DNA of 39,408 bases from Deltaproteobacteria bacterium. Lineage in GTDB: Bacteria > Desulfobacterota > Desulfobulbia > Desulfobulbales > Desulfobulbaceae. A model generated the notes under the pieces. That model saw only the letters and a list, made by a program, of their open reading frames with translations, was not told the DNA's origin and did not search any database. Each line of letters opens with the position of its first letter. Within the stretch, counting starts at the first letter, position 1. Positions 23,315 through 32,330 of this stretch are shown piece after piece. A program made the position numbers and the translations under genes. Location: assembly GCA_024280455.1 (NCBI GenBank), contig JAJRQC010000091.1, forward strand, positions 1 through 39,408, read 5' to 3'.

Positions 23315-23929
23315 ATGGAAGTTGTCACGCTTGACTGTAGAGGGCTTGCCTGCCCGCAACCGGTCATTCAAACAAAAGATGCCCTGGAGCAGGGGGCTAT
23401 GCGGATAGAGGTTATTGTCGATAACGAGGCCTCTAAGGATAATATCACCCGTTTTGCACGCAGTCGAAGCTGTGCGATAGAGTGGCACGCCCTTGAAGGG
23501 GGATCTTTTCAGTTGATTCTGCAGGCCGGGGAGACCCCGGCTGCGCACCCCTTTGACCCGGCGGATTATGCCTGCCCCGTCAGCCCGGGCAGCGGTCTGG
23601 TGTATGTGATTTCTTCCGATTCCATGGGCCGCGGCAGTGATGAGCTGGGCTGGGCTCTGTTGCAGACCTATCTCCGGACCATCGCAGAGGTCGAGCCGTT
23701 ACCGACTAAAATTCTTTTCTATAACGGCGGTGTCAAACTGGTGACGGAGGGTTCCGGTGCCCTGGATGCCCTTCAACAGTTACAGGCCTCCGGTGTTGAA
23801 ATCCTGGCTTGTGGAACCTGCCTGGATTTTTTTCAGCTTAAATCAGCCATTCAGGTGGGCCACATTTCAAATATGCACGAAATAATGACGGCCATGAGTG
23901 AGGCCGATAAGGTGGTTAGTCCTTTGTGA
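23315..23929 (+). CDS. yedF: YedF: TusA-DsrE fusion, selenium metabolism protein
   Basis: 204 residues. The N-terminal TusA-like domain (about 1-72) has the signature VVTLDCRGLACPQPVIQTK with the Cys-Pro-x-Pro active site. The C-terminal domain (about 95-200) is DsrE/F-like, with YVISSDSMGRGSDELGWALL and the Cys pair in LACGTCLDFF. The fusion matches the YedF family that accompanies selenium use (SelD-containing genomes) and is thought to handle reactive selenium or sulfur. The start is set by AGGAG (TACAGGAGCATCAC). It stands between the hydrolase and prc, with no sel genes in the window. Confidence 0.9.
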   Translation: MEVVTLDCRGLACPQPVIQTKDALEQGAMRIEVIVDNEASKDNITRFARSRSCAIEWHALEGGSFQLILQAGETPAAHPFDPADYACPVSPGSGLVYVISSDSMGRGSDELGWALLQTYLRTIAEVEPLPTKILFYNGGVKLVTEGSGALDALQQLQASGVEILACGTCLDFFQLKSAIQVGHISNMHEIMTAMSEADKVVSPL

Positions 23930-24014
23930 TGGAACAACAGTCCTGTTGACGATTTTCGTTGTCCTCTGACTCTCTCGCCTCAATTTCCTTTCATTTTTTC
24001 CTTTGGAGTAGAAA

Positions 24015-26138
24015 ATGCGCACATTGCGTAGTGTATTCAGCTTGTTGATCATAGTTTCGTTAACAACTGCCACCGCCTGGGCAAATATCAAGCCGGTGGA
24101 GTTTGATGCGGCCAGAAACCGGCTCATTGCCTACATGCTCAGTCATCAACTACCGGCCCAGCATTACAGCCAGGTTCCGTTTGATGATGAGCTGTCAAAA
24201 AAGGCATTTGACCTCTATCTTCGTCAGCTTGACCCGAGAAAACGTTTTCTGCTTCAGTCGGATGTCGATGAACTGGGTGCGTTTTCAGAGCATATTGACG
24301 ATGAACTGCGAAGGGGCAGAATGGTCCTGCCGGATGCGGGCATGCAGATACTGGATGAGCGGATACGACAGGTTCAGGCCATGCTTGAACCCATTATGAA
24401 GGACGGTTTTGATCCGAACCGTGAGGATTATCTGGAGTCCGACCCCAAGAAGATTACCTGGGCGGCAGGTCGGGAAGAACTGCGGGACCGCTGGCGCCGG
24501 GTGCTGAAGCTGCAGGTCCTGGATGAATATCTCAATTCCGTTGAGAAGAAGAAAAAGGAAGACAAGCAGTTCCGTGAGCCTGCAGCCAGGGAGATAACCA
24601 GTACCGAAATCTGGAAAACCGCCAAGGAAACAGTGCGAAAACGAAACGTAAATTATTTAAACCGGCTGCTGAGGGAAAGCAGGCAGGATCATTACAACCG
24701 ATATTTTGATGCGGTCGCCAGGGCCTTTGACCCCCACACAAACTACATGCCGCCGACCTCCAAGGAGGATTTTGATATCCATATGTCCGGCTCGCTGGAA
24801 GGGATCGGCGCCCTGCTTCGTGAAGACGACGGCCATATCAAGGTGGTGCGGATTATTCCGGGCAGTGCGGCTGAGCGGCAGGGACAGCTGCAGGCGGAAG
24901 ATATCATTCTTGCGGTGGCTGAAAAAGGCGGAGAACCGGTTGAAATCAGCGAAATGCGTATTCGGGAGGCGGTCAGCTACATCCGTGGACCCAAGGGCAC
25001 AGAGGTGATTCTGACCGTGCAGAAACCTGATGGGGTCAAGCAGGTTATTCCCATTGTCAGGGACGTGGTCCAGATAGAGGAAACCTATGTTAAGTCCACG
25101 GTCTTGAAGGATGATCAGGAGGGCAAGATAGGATACATCCGAATTCCAAGTTTTTATCGTGATTTCAGTGCAACACGGGATAACGGAAAGGGCAGGAATG
25201 TAACCGATGACACCAGAAGTGAACTGGTCCGTTTGAAAAAAGAGGGGATCAAGGGCCTGATTCTTGATCTGCGCAATAATGGCGGCGGAGCCCTCACCGA
25301 TGCCGTTGATATTTCAGGATTGTTTTTACCCGGTGGCCCGGTGGTGCAGGTGAAGAATTCCCAGGGCATGATCCGGGTCCTGGAAGATGAAGACGCTCAG
25401 GTGGTCTATGACGGGCCGCTCATCGTGCTGGTCAATCAGTTCTCGGCCTCAGCTTCCGAGATCCTTGCCGCTGCCCTGCAGGATTACGGCAGAGCACTGA
25501 TCATTGGTGGAAAACATACCCACGGCAAGGGAACCGTGCAGGCACTGGTTGACTTGAATCGTAATTTACCCCTGCTGCATCTGAAAAAGTATGAGGACCT
25601 GGGAGCTCTCAAGGTCACCATCCAGAAATTTTACCGGATTAACGGTGGGTCGACACAGTACAAGGGGGTGGAGCCGGATATTGTTGTGCCGAGCATGTTT
25701 GATTACCTGAAGACGGGGGAAAAGAACATGGATAATTCCCTGCCCTGGGATACGGTTGAGGATGTTGGTCACAACCGTTGGCAGGGGAATCGATTCGAGG
25801 TCGGCAAGTCTCGTCTGCAGAGCAAGCTGTGGATAGCAATGAATAAAAAATTCCAGGAAATTAAAGAGGAGTCGGCAAAGGCAAAAGTGCGCAGAGAGCA
25901 GACCCGGGTCGCCGTTTTTCTGGCAGGAATGCAGAAGGAAAGGGCCGAGGCGGACAGAGCAAGGAAAGAGGCGGCGGCAGCCGGATTCATCGACCAGGAT
26001 GCTGTGCAGGGGGCTGAGGATGAAAAGGAAAAGAAGAGCCTGGATGAGGAGCTTGCCGGGGATCCATTCGTCGGGGTGGCTCTTTTTTTAATGGATGATG
26101 TCGCCGGTTCCGGAAAAACAGTTGGTGATGTAAAATGA
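24015..26138 (+). CDS. prc: Carboxy-terminal (tail-specific) processing protease Prc
   Basis: 707 residues. A signal peptide (about 1-23, MRTLRSVFSLLIIVSLTTAT, cleavage after TAWA) sends it to the periplasm. A helical N-domain follows, then a PDZ domain (about 255-345, IGALLREDDGHIKVVRIIPG) and an S41 protease domain with LILDLRNNGGGALTDAV, the catalytic Ser in NQFSASASEIL and the catalytic Lys in THGKGTVQ. A Lys/Glu-rich tail closes it. The length matches E. coli Prc. It trims C-termini of periplasmic proteins and mis-tagged substrates. Ribosome binding site TTGGAGTAGAAA. Monocistronic as far as seen. Confidence 0.95.
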   Translation: MRTLRSVFSLLIIVSLTTATAWANIKPVEFDAARNRLIAYMLSHQLPAQHYSQVPFDDELSKKAFDLYLRQLDPRKRFLLQSDVDELGAFSEHIDDELRRGRMVLPDAGMQILDERIRQVQAMLEPIMKDGFDPNREDYLESDPKKITWAAGREELRDRWRRVLKLQVLDEYLNSVEKKKKEDKQFREPAAREITSTEIWKTAKETVRKRNVNYLNRLLRESRQDHYNRYFDAVARAFDPHTNYMPPTSKEDFDIHMSGSLEGIGALLREDDGHIKVVRIIPGSAAERQGQLQAEDIILAVAEKGGEPVEISEMRIREAVSYIRGPKGTEVILTVQKPDGVKQVIPIVRDVVQIEETYVKSTVLKDDQEGKIGYIRIPSFYRDFSATRDNGKGRNVTDDTRSELVRLKKEGIKGLILDLRNNGGGALTDAVDISGLFLPGGPVVQVKNSQGMIRVLEDEDAQVVYDGPLIVLVNQFSASASEILAAALQDYGRALIIGGKHTHGKGTVQALVDLNRNLPLLHLKKYEDLGALKVTIQKFYRINGGSTQYKGVEPDIVVPSMFDYLKTGEKNMDNSLPWDTVEDVGHNRWQGNRFEVGKSRLQSKLWIAMNKKFQEIKEESAKAKVRREQTRVAVFLAGMQKERAEADRARKEAAAAGFIDQDAVQGAEDEKEKKSLDEELAGDPFVGVALFLMDDVAGSGKTVGDVK

Positions 26139-26239
26139 TATTTTTCTCTTGAAATCAAATTCCAATCATGATAGACAGACGTAATGCATGAATCAGCATT
26201 CATTTTCTTTTAAAGGTAAATCGATAATTTCGGACTCTA

Positions 26240-26773
26240 ATGCAATTGATTGAGGCGCTCAAAAATAAGAAAAAAGAGATTTTGTCAACCTGGGTTGACA
26301 GGACTCTTGATAGTTATGTCTCATCAGGCTTTTTTAAGAGAGCCCAAGATAAATTTGCCAATCCCGTTGGTGCAAATATCCGTGAAGGGTTAAGCAAATT
26401 GTATGACCTGCTGCTTTGCAAAGCGGATCAGAAAGAGATGATGGATCCCCTGGATCAGGTTATCCGAATTCGTGCGGTTCAGGAGTTTACTCCGGCGCAG
26501 GCGGTTGCGCCAATATTAGAGCTCAAGTGGGTGGTCAAGCAGGTTTTTACTGCTGATAAAAAGTTACGACCGCTGCTGATTGAGCTTGATTCATTCGACT
26601 GTGATGTTGACCGAGCTGCACTAGCGGCTTTTGATATTTATACGATATGCCGGGAACAGTTGTATCAAAACCGGATAAGTGAGTTGAAAAGCGGCAGATC
26701 TATTCTGACCGATTCCGGATGTCCTTCGGCACTGGATCGGCAGGGAAAGCAGCATATATCTAAACTCCAGTAG
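26240..26773 (+). CDS. RsbRD N-terminal-domain protein preceding dsrM
   Basis: 177 residues, predicted all-helical. MQLIEALKNKKKEILSTWVD, REGLSKLYDLL and IRIRAVQEFTPAQAVAPILE are typical of the globin-like RsbRD N-terminal sensor domain. There is no STAS domain after it, so it is a stand-alone version. Genes of this type often sit directly upstream of dsrM in sulfate reducers, as here (121 bp). A regulatory or redox-sensing role for the operon is a guess. Weak ribosome binding site before the ATG. A hairpin lies between it and dsrM. Confidence 0.75.
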   Translation: MQLIEALKNKKKEILSTWVDRTLDSYVSSGFFKRAQDKFANPVGANIREGLSKLYDLLLCKADQKEMMDPLDQVIRIRAVQEFTPAQAVAPILELKWVVKQVFTADKKLRPLLIELDSFDCDVDRAALAAFDIYTICREQLYQNRISELKSGRSILTDSGCPSALDRQGKQHISKLQ

Positions 26774-26810
26774 TTCGTATAAGTGGTCTGGCGGCAGGCA
26801 GTGCAACAGA

Positions 26811-26848
26811 ATATGCCTTGAGCTGAGGAGGCTCTGGCATATTTTACC
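26811..26848 (+). terminator. Hairpin between RsbRD-N gene and dsrM
   Basis: ATATGCC-t-tGAGC pairs with GCTC-t-GGCATAT around a short loop, followed by TTTT. It may terminate the upstream gene, or act as a partial terminator or processing site that sets the level of the dsrMKJOP message. The T-run is short. Confidence 0.5.
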
Positions 26849-26894
26849 GCATTCTCAATATGTTATCGTTTAACTTGAAGCGAGGGAGTGATCA

Positions 26895-27914
26895 ATGAAG
26901 TACACCTTCCCGTTGGCGGCAGTCGTTGCCATGGTGTTGATTGCGTGGATTGGGGCAAGCATCCCTGGAATGCAATACTTTTTTGGTATTGCAGTTCCTT
27001 ATGTGGCTATGGCCCTGTTTCTCGGCGGTTTTTGCTACCGTGTTATTCAGTGGGCAAAATCACCGGTACCATTTAAAATTCCAACGACCTGCGGCCAGCA
27101 GTATTCACTGCCCTGGATAAAGCAGGACAAGCTTGAGGCGCCGGTAAACACCTCTCAGGTCGTGGCCAGAATGTTTCTGGAGATCGTGCTCTTCCGATCC
27201 CTCTGGCGGAATACCAAGTCAACCGTTCATGACGGACCCAAGTTGACCTATGAGTCAAGCCGATGGCTGTGGATGTTCGGCCTCCTTTTCCACTACAGCT
27301 TCCTGATGATTGTCCTGCGTCACATGCGGTTGTTTCTCGATCCGGTACCGGGCGCGATCGCCGGCCTGGAGTTCATGGATGGTATTCTCCAGATCGGAGC
27401 CCCGACCATGTATCTGACCGATGCGACCATTATTCTCGGCCTCCTGCTGCTCTTTGGTCGTCGGCTGGTCAACCGGCAGGTTCGTTATATCTCCCTGGCC
27501 AATGATTACTTTCCACTTTTTCTTATCTTTGCCATTGCCACCACCGGAATACTGATGCGCTTCTTTCTGCGCACTGATATCGACATAACGGCAATTAAGC
27601 GACTTGCTGTCGGACTGGTCACGTTTCAGCCCGCCATCACCGCTGATATCGGGACCATCTTTTATGTCCATGTCTTTCTCGTCAGTGTGCTGCTTGCCTA
27701 CTTTCCGTTTTCCAAGTTGATGCACATGGGTGGTGTCTTTCTCAGCCCGACCAGAAATATGGCCAATGATAGTCGTATGCACCGTCATATCAATCCGTGG
27801 AATCCAGATATTAAGCCACATTCCTACGCAGGTTATGAAGATGAGTTCCGTGAAGATATGGTCGAGCAGGGAATCCCGGTGGAGAAACCGCTTCCCGAAA
27901 AGGCTGATGACTAA
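26895..27914 (+). CDS. dsrM: DsrM, cytochrome b subunit of the DsrMKJOP complex
   Basis: 339 residues, NarI-like membrane cytochrome b. Hydrophobic segments lie at about 5-25, 30-48, 122-145, 165-188, 205-225 and 255-280. Several His residues in or next to them (FHYSFLMIVLRHMRLFL, VHVFLVSVLL, KLMHMGG) can ligate two b hemes. It exchanges electrons between menaquinone and DsrK. The C-terminal tail (NPDIKPHSYAGYEDEFREDM) is cytoplasmic. Start ATG at 26895 with GAGGGAGTGATCA before it. First structural gene of the operon; dsrK follows after 35 bp. The complete dsrMKJOP set marks a sulfate reducer or sulfur disproportionator. Confidence 0.96.
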   Translation: MKYTFPLAAVVAMVLIAWIGASIPGMQYFFGIAVPYVAMALFLGGFCYRVIQWAKSPVPFKIPTTCGQQYSLPWIKQDKLEAPVNTSQVVARMFLEIVLFRSLWRNTKSTVHDGPKLTYESSRWLWMFGLLFHYSFLMIVLRHMRLFLDPVPGAIAGLEFMDGILQIGAPTMYLTDATIILGLLLLFGRRLVNRQVRYISLANDYFPLFLIFAIATTGILMRFFLRTDIDITAIKRLAVGLVTFQPAITADIGTIFYVHVFLVSVLLAYFPFSKLMHMGGVFLSPTRNMANDSRMHRHINPWNPDIKPHSYAGYEDEFREDMVEQGIPVEKPLPEKADD

Positions 27915-27949
27915 CGATTGCAAACCACCAAGAGGATAAGGATAGAGCA

Positions 27950-29587
27950 ATGGCAGTTGTAAAGGTAGATAAATTAGCACGGAGTGTGGCTGAAGGGCCC
28001 TCGCTGATGACCGGCTCCAATCCGACGAAAAATTGGATGGATGTGCCGGTGGTATTTAAGCCGGGTAATTATGCCTATACCACCAAACCTGAAAAGCTCG
28101 AGTATCTGGATAGCCAGCAGGGCGTCAGTTTTCCGAATGCCAGGGTATGGAATCCGGAAGATGAAGACTGGAAGCTCCCTGAAAACTGGAAAGAAATCAT
28201 CATCAACGGGCTCGCGGACCGACTGGACAAGTTTCGTTCCTTGAAAATCTTCATGGACTGTTGTGTTCGTTGCGGTGCATGTGCCGATAAATGTCATTTT
28301 TTCCTCGGCACCGGTGATCCTAAAAATATGCCGGTGCTCAGGGCGGAGCTTCTCCGGTCCGTCTATCGGCAGGAGTTTACCCTTGCAGGCAAATTGCTCG
28401 GTAAGATGGCCGGTGGCCGAGAAATGACCACCGCTGTTATTAAAGAGTGGTTCATGTACGCCTACCAGTGTACGGAATGTCGCCGCTGTTCGGTCTTCTG
28501 TCCCTACGGGATTGATACTGCTGAAATCACTATGATGCTGCGTGAGCTCCTGCATCTGGTCGGCTGTGGTATCAACTGGGCCATGGAGCCGGTTGCCAAC
28601 TCCAACCGGACCGGTAACCATATGGGGTTGACCCCCCAGGCTTTTAAAGGGAATGTGGAATTCCTCTGTGAGGATATCGAAAATTTGACCGGGATTCACA
28701 TTGAACCAAGTTTTAATCGTAAAGGCGCGGAAATATTATTTATAACCCCATCTGCAGATGTCTTTGCCGAACCGGGTCTGTTCACCTGTATGGGCTACCT
28801 GTTGCTCTTTGAGGCAATCGGGCTTGACTATACCTGGTCGACCTATGCCTCTGAGGGGGGTAACTTCGGTCTCTTCACTTCAAACCAGATGATGAAGAAG
28901 CTCAACGCTAAGATGTATGCGGAGGCCAAGCGTTTGGGGGTCAAGTGGATTCTTGGCGGTGAGTGCGGCCATATGTGGCGTGTGATCCATCAGTATATGG
29001 ATACCATGAACGGTCCAGCGGATTTCCTCGAGGTACCGAAGTCCCCGATCACCGGAACGGTCTTTGACAATACAGCTTCAACTAAGATGGTTCACATTTC
29101 GGAGTTCACCGCCGACCTTATCCAACAGGGTAAAATCAAGTTCGATAAGAGCAGAAACAGTCATGTCAAGGCAACCTGGCATGATTCATGTAACACCGCC
29201 CGTGGTATGGGACTGCTTGAGGAACCCCGATATATTCTCGATCATGTGGTTGATAACTGGGTTGAGATGCCGGAAAATACCATCCGTGAAAAAACGTTCT
29301 GCTGTGGTTCCGGTACTGCACTTAACACCGATGAAATTATGGAACTGCGGATGCGCGCCGGTCTGCCGCGGGCAAATGCCGTCCGTTACGTTGCAGATAA
29401 GCACGGAGTGAATACACTTGGCTGTGTGTGTGCAATTGATCGCGCCACCCTGACGACTTTAATGAATTACTGGAACCCTGATGTTCAGGTTTGCGGGCTC
29501 AGTGAGCTAGTTGGTAACGCCTTGATTATTGAAGGTGAAAAAAGAGCGGAGAACCTCGACGAAGGTCTTCGAACCATGGTATTTTAA
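27950..29587 (+). CDS. dsrK: DsrK, HdrD-like iron-sulfur subunit of DsrMKJOP
   Basis: 545 residues, cytoplasmic face of the complex, related to the catalytic subunit of heterodisulfide reductase. Two [4Fe-4S] ferredoxin-type sites are seen: CCVRCGACADKCHFF (about 104-118) and CTECRRCSVFCPYGID (about 173-188). The C-terminal half carries the CCG-type residues for the special [4Fe-4S] centre (HDSCNTARG, TFCCGSGTAL and LGCVCAID). DsrK is thought to reduce the DsrC trisulfide made by DsrAB. Start ATG at 27950 with GGATAGAG before it. Between dsrM and dsrJ in the conserved order. No dsrC or dsrAB in this window, which is usual because they lie elsewhere. Confidence 0.97.
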   Translation: MAVVKVDKLARSVAEGPSLMTGSNPTKNWMDVPVVFKPGNYAYTTKPEKLEYLDSQQGVSFPNARVWNPEDEDWKLPENWKEIIINGLADRLDKFRSLKIFMDCCVRCGACADKCHFFLGTGDPKNMPVLRAELLRSVYRQEFTLAGKLLGKMAGGREMTTAVIKEWFMYAYQCTECRRCSVFCPYGIDTAEITMMLRELLHLVGCGINWAMEPVANSNRTGNHMGLTPQAFKGNVEFLCEDIENLTGIHIEPSFNRKGAEILFITPSADVFAEPGLFTCMGYLLLFEAIGLDYTWSTYASEGGNFGLFTSNQMMKKLNAKMYAEAKRLGVKWILGGECGHMWRVIHQYMDTMNGPADFLEVPKSPITGTVFDNTASTKMVHISEFTADLIQQGKIKFDKSRNSHVKATWHDSCNTARGMGLLEEPRYILDHVVDNWVEMPENTIREKTFCCGSGTALNTDEIMELRMRAGLPRANAVRYVADKHGVNTLGCVCAIDRATLTTLMNYWNPDVQVCGLSELVGNALIIEGEKRAENLDEGLRTMVF

Positions 29588-29614
29588 TCCCCTGGCACGA
29601 GTGGAGGAAAAGAA

Positions 29615-29989
29615 ATGTACGACAGTGGTAAAATAATTCCGGGGCTGATTATCTTCGTCCTGTTTATCACATTTCCGATCTGGTACAATCACGGTGATGC
29701 CGGGGCAGTACCACAGCCGGAGCTGCCGAAAAATGTAAAAGAATGCGTTTTGCCGATAACGGAAATGCGTTCGGATCATATGCAGTTGTTGAACGAGTGG
29801 CGGGATATAGTCCTGCGCACCGGAGACAGATCGTTTGATGTGAAGATCGGCGACAAGATGTATCAGAAGAGTCTGATGAATACCTGTATGGAGTGTCACA
29901 CCAGCAAGAAGAAATTTTGTGATACATGTCATACATATGCGTCTGTAAAGCCGTACTGTTGGGATTGTCATTTAGCTCCTGTTGAGTGA
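29615..29989 (+). CDS. dsrJ: DsrJ, periplasmic triheme cytochrome c
   Basis: 124 residues. One N-terminal membrane anchor (about 7-24, IIPGLIIFVLFITFPIWY) is followed by a periplasmic part with exactly three heme c sites, CMECH, CDTCH and CWDCH, all in the last 35 residues. The Cys in KNVKECVLP is the family's conserved Cys, a candidate distal ligand of the unusual His/Cys-coordinated heme described for DsrJ. Start set by GTGGAGGAAAAGAA. It sits 27 bp after dsrK and 22 bp before dsrO. Confidence 0.97.
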   Translation: MYDSGKIIPGLIIFVLFITFPIWYNHGDAGAVPQPELPKNVKECVLPITEMRSDHMQLLNEWRDIVLRTGDRSFDVKIGDKMYQKSLMNTCMECHTSKKKFCDTCHTYASVKPYCWDCHLAPVE

Positions 29990-30011
29990 GCCGCGAAGGA
30001 GGAATATACTG

Positions 30012-30866
30012 ATGGATAAGAAGAGACGAGATTTCCTCAAGATCGCCGGTGTCACTACCCTGGCTGGTCTTGGGGGAACGACGGTGGTTGACCGGCTGGT
30101 GTCGGGATCAAGTCCTGTACAGGCACGGGCCGCCCAAGAGGTTGACCCGGCCGAACATGGTGCTGGAGAACAGACTGCTGCCGCCGGACATGGCGAAGAG
30201 GTTGTCAAGTCCGGTAATCGATTGGGAATGGTTGTTGATCTGCGTAAATTCAGAGAACATCCCGAGTTATTGGAAAAGGTAAGGCAAGCCTGCCATGCAG
30301 AGCATAATGTGCCCGATTTTCCGAATAAAAAAGATGTAATCAAGTGGATCTGGCCGACTGGATTTGAAAATGCATTTCCGGAGCACAGTACCTATCATCT
30401 GAACGAGAGCTCCGAGGACAATAAGGTGCCGGTTTTCTGCAATCACTGCGACAGCCCGCCCTGCGTCAAGGCCTGCCCGACAAGGGCAACCTTCAAAAAC
30501 AAGGACGGCATCGTGGCCATGGACTATCATCGCTGCATCGGTTGCCGGTTCTGCATGGCGGCCTGTCCATACGGTATGCGAAGTTTTAACTGGCGTGACC
30601 CCCGGGCCGGACTGGATATGAATAATATAAATCGCAGATTTCCGACAAGGATGCGTGGTGTCGTTGAGAAATGCAATTTCTGTGCGGAACGGGTAGGCCT
30701 TGGTGAACAACCAAAATGTGTAGAGGTTTGCGGAGAGACCAAGGCAATGATTTTTGGTAATCTGAATGATCCGGAATCAGAGATACGGAAGGTGCTGAAA
30801 GAGAACTTTACCATTCAGCGTAAGCCCTCAGCGGGTACCCATCCATCAGTCTTTTATATCGTATGA
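30012..30866 (+). CDS. dsrO: DsrO, Tat-exported iron-sulfur subunit
   Basis: 284 residues from the ATG at 30012, which follows AAGGAGGAATATACTG. A longer open frame from 29982 overlaps dsrJ and lacks such a site. The twin-arginine signal KKRRDFLKIAGVTTLAG shows that the folded protein is exported. Four-Cys ferredoxin clusters follow: CNHCDSPPCVKACP, CIGCRFCMAACPYG and CNFCAERV...CVEVC, as in the NrfC/DmsB type electron carriers. It passes electrons between DsrJ and the membrane subunit DsrP. The Ala/His/Glu-rich linker at about 40-65 is a normal flexible part. dsrP follows after 7 bp. Confidence 0.97.
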   Translation: MDKKRRDFLKIAGVTTLAGLGGTTVVDRLVSGSSPVQARAAQEVDPAEHGAGEQTAAAGHGEEVVKSGNRLGMVVDLRKFREHPELLEKVRQACHAEHNVPDFPNKKDVIKWIWPTGFENAFPEHSTYHLNESSEDNKVPVFCNHCDSPPCVKACPTRATFKNKDGIVAMDYHRCIGCRFCMAACPYGMRSFNWRDPRAGLDMNNINRRFPTRMRGVVEKCNFCAERVGLGEQPKCVEVCGETKAMIFGNLNDPESEIRKVLKENFTIQRKPSAGTHPSVFYIV

Positions 30867-30873
30867 GGTCGCC

Positions 30874-32043
30874 ATGTTTGAAAAAGCGCTAAAAGGAAAT
30901 AATTACTACTGGATGTGGCTGGCCTTTCTCGGCACCTTTATAGGGATTGCCGCCATCTGCTATGTCCGGCAGTTTAACTACGGTCTTGGTCTGACCGGTA
31001 TGAGCCGGGATGTTTCCTGGGGACTATATATCTCCCAGTTTACCTTTCTGGTCGGTGTTGCCGCCGGTGGGGTTATGGTCGTACTCCCCTATTACATTCA
31101 CAACTATAAGGAATTTGCCAAAATAACCATACTTGGCGAATTTCTCGCCATTGCAGCACTGCTCATGTGCCTGAGCTTTATCGTCGTTGATCTTGGTCAA
31201 CCGATGCGGATGTTGAACGTAATTTTTCATGCCCAACCCAAGTCAATGCTGTTTTATGACATGCTGGTGCTTAACGGGTATCTTTTCCTGAATATCATTT
31301 GCGGTTGGGTCATTCTTACTTCCGAGCGTAAAGAAGTACCGCCGCCGAAGTGGATCTACTTCTTCGTCTATCTCTCGATACCCTTTGCTGTCTCGATTCA
31401 TACGGTAACGGCTATGCTGTACTGTGGTCTACCCGGACGGCATTTCTGGCTGTCTGCGATTGTTGCCCCCCGTTTTCTGGCGTCCGCCTTTGCCGCCGGT
31501 CCTGCTTTTATTGTTGTCGCCGCCTTGATTTTAAAAAGGGTGTCCCACTTTGACGCCGGCAAAAAAGCGATTGACAAGCTGGTAACTATAATAATATACG
31601 CCGCTCTGGTTAACGTCTTCTTTGTCGGGCTTGAGTTTTTTGTCGGCTACTACTCCAATATGCCGGGCCATATTGCTACCCTGCAGTACCTGTTTTTCGG
31701 CCTTGAACATAATGGTCATATGTACAACAATCTGGTCCCATTCATGTGGGGGTTTGTTGTCCTCTTCATAATCGGTATCACCTTGCTGTCGATACCCTAT
31801 ACCAGAAGACATAATGATTTCTGGCTCGGTGCCGGTGCTGCCGCCATCTTTATCTCCTTCTGGCTTGATAAAGGCGTAGGATTTGTCCTTGGTGGCTTTG
31901 TTCCGACTCCCCTTGAGGAGGTCGTAGAATATTACCCCACAGCCAATGAGATATTTATCACCATTGGAGTCTGGGCAATGGGTTTCTTTGTCCTCACGGT
32001 TCTTTATAAGATTGCCATCGGGGTAGAGCAAGAAATCGAATAA
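30874..32043 (+). CDS. dsrP: DsrP, NrfD-type membrane subunit
   Basis: 389 residues with about ten hydrophobic helices, an NrfD/PsrC-family quinone-interacting integral membrane protein without heme motifs. Typical blocks are MWLAFLGTFIGIAAICY near the start, GLYISQFTFLVGVAAGGVMV and the C-terminal FWLDKGVGFVLGGFVPTPL. It pairs with DsrO to form the second quinone module of the complex. It is the last gene of the operon: TAA at 32043, then a strong intrinsic terminator. Confidence 0.96.
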   Translation: MFEKALKGNNYYWMWLAFLGTFIGIAAICYVRQFNYGLGLTGMSRDVSWGLYISQFTFLVGVAAGGVMVVLPYYIHNYKEFAKITILGEFLAIAALLMCLSFIVVDLGQPMRMLNVIFHAQPKSMLFYDMLVLNGYLFLNIICGWVILTSERKEVPPPKWIYFFVYLSIPFAVSIHTVTAMLYCGLPGRHFWLSAIVAPRFLASAFAAGPAFIVVAALILKRVSHFDAGKKAIDKLVTIIIYAALVNVFFVGLEFFVGYYSNMPGHIATLQYLFFGLEHNGHMYNNLVPFMWGFVVLFIIGITLLSIPYTRRHNDFWLGAGAAAIFISFWLDKGVGFVLGGFVPTPLEEVVEYYPTANEIFITIGVWAMGFFVLTVLYKIAIGVEQEIE

Positions 32044-32074
32044 TTAGAGAACTGGAATATGACTTCGGTCCAGA

Positions 32075-32107
32075 AAGCCTCTGATCTTTGATCAGGGGCT
32101 TTTTTTT
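32075..32107 (+). terminator. Intrinsic terminator of the dsrMKJOP operon
   Basis: AAGCCTCTGATC and GATCAGGGGCTT form a stem around a TTT loop, followed by seven to eight T. It lies about 30 bp after the dsrP stop. One of the clearest terminators in the window. Confidence 0.92.
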
Positions 32108-32194
32108 GTCTTTAGACTATGCTATAACGCCTCATATGTATCTTTATTTGTAACGATTCAGGTGCAGGATAAAAAGCGGCCAAAAGCTCAGTAT

Positions 32195-32302
32195 GTAACT
32201 GTTCAACAGTGCCCCGGGTGTGCGCAAGCGGGTTGGAGAGCTATAGCATGTCTATGTGAACCAGCCTGATCGCGTGCAGATGGGGTGCTGCTGAACAGTT
32301 AC
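32195..32302. repeat. 108-bp palindromic MITE-like element
   Basis: The arms GTAACTGTTCAACAG (32195-32209) and CTGCTGAACAGTTAC (32288-32302) are inverted copies with one difference, extending inward as GTGCCCC / GGGGTGC with a few more mismatches. There is no coding capacity. It lies between the dsr terminator and the flavodoxin-like gene, ending about 28 bp before the preferred start codon, so it may influence that gene's expression. No target duplication is obvious. Confidence 0.7.
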
Positions 32303-32330
32303 CTTTATTTTAACGGTGAGCAGACTAAAG

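Noticed and set aside
26811-26848. Hairpin upstream of dsrM considered as a riboswitch
   Set aside because: Only a single stem with a short T-run is present; no conserved ligand-binding core is seen.
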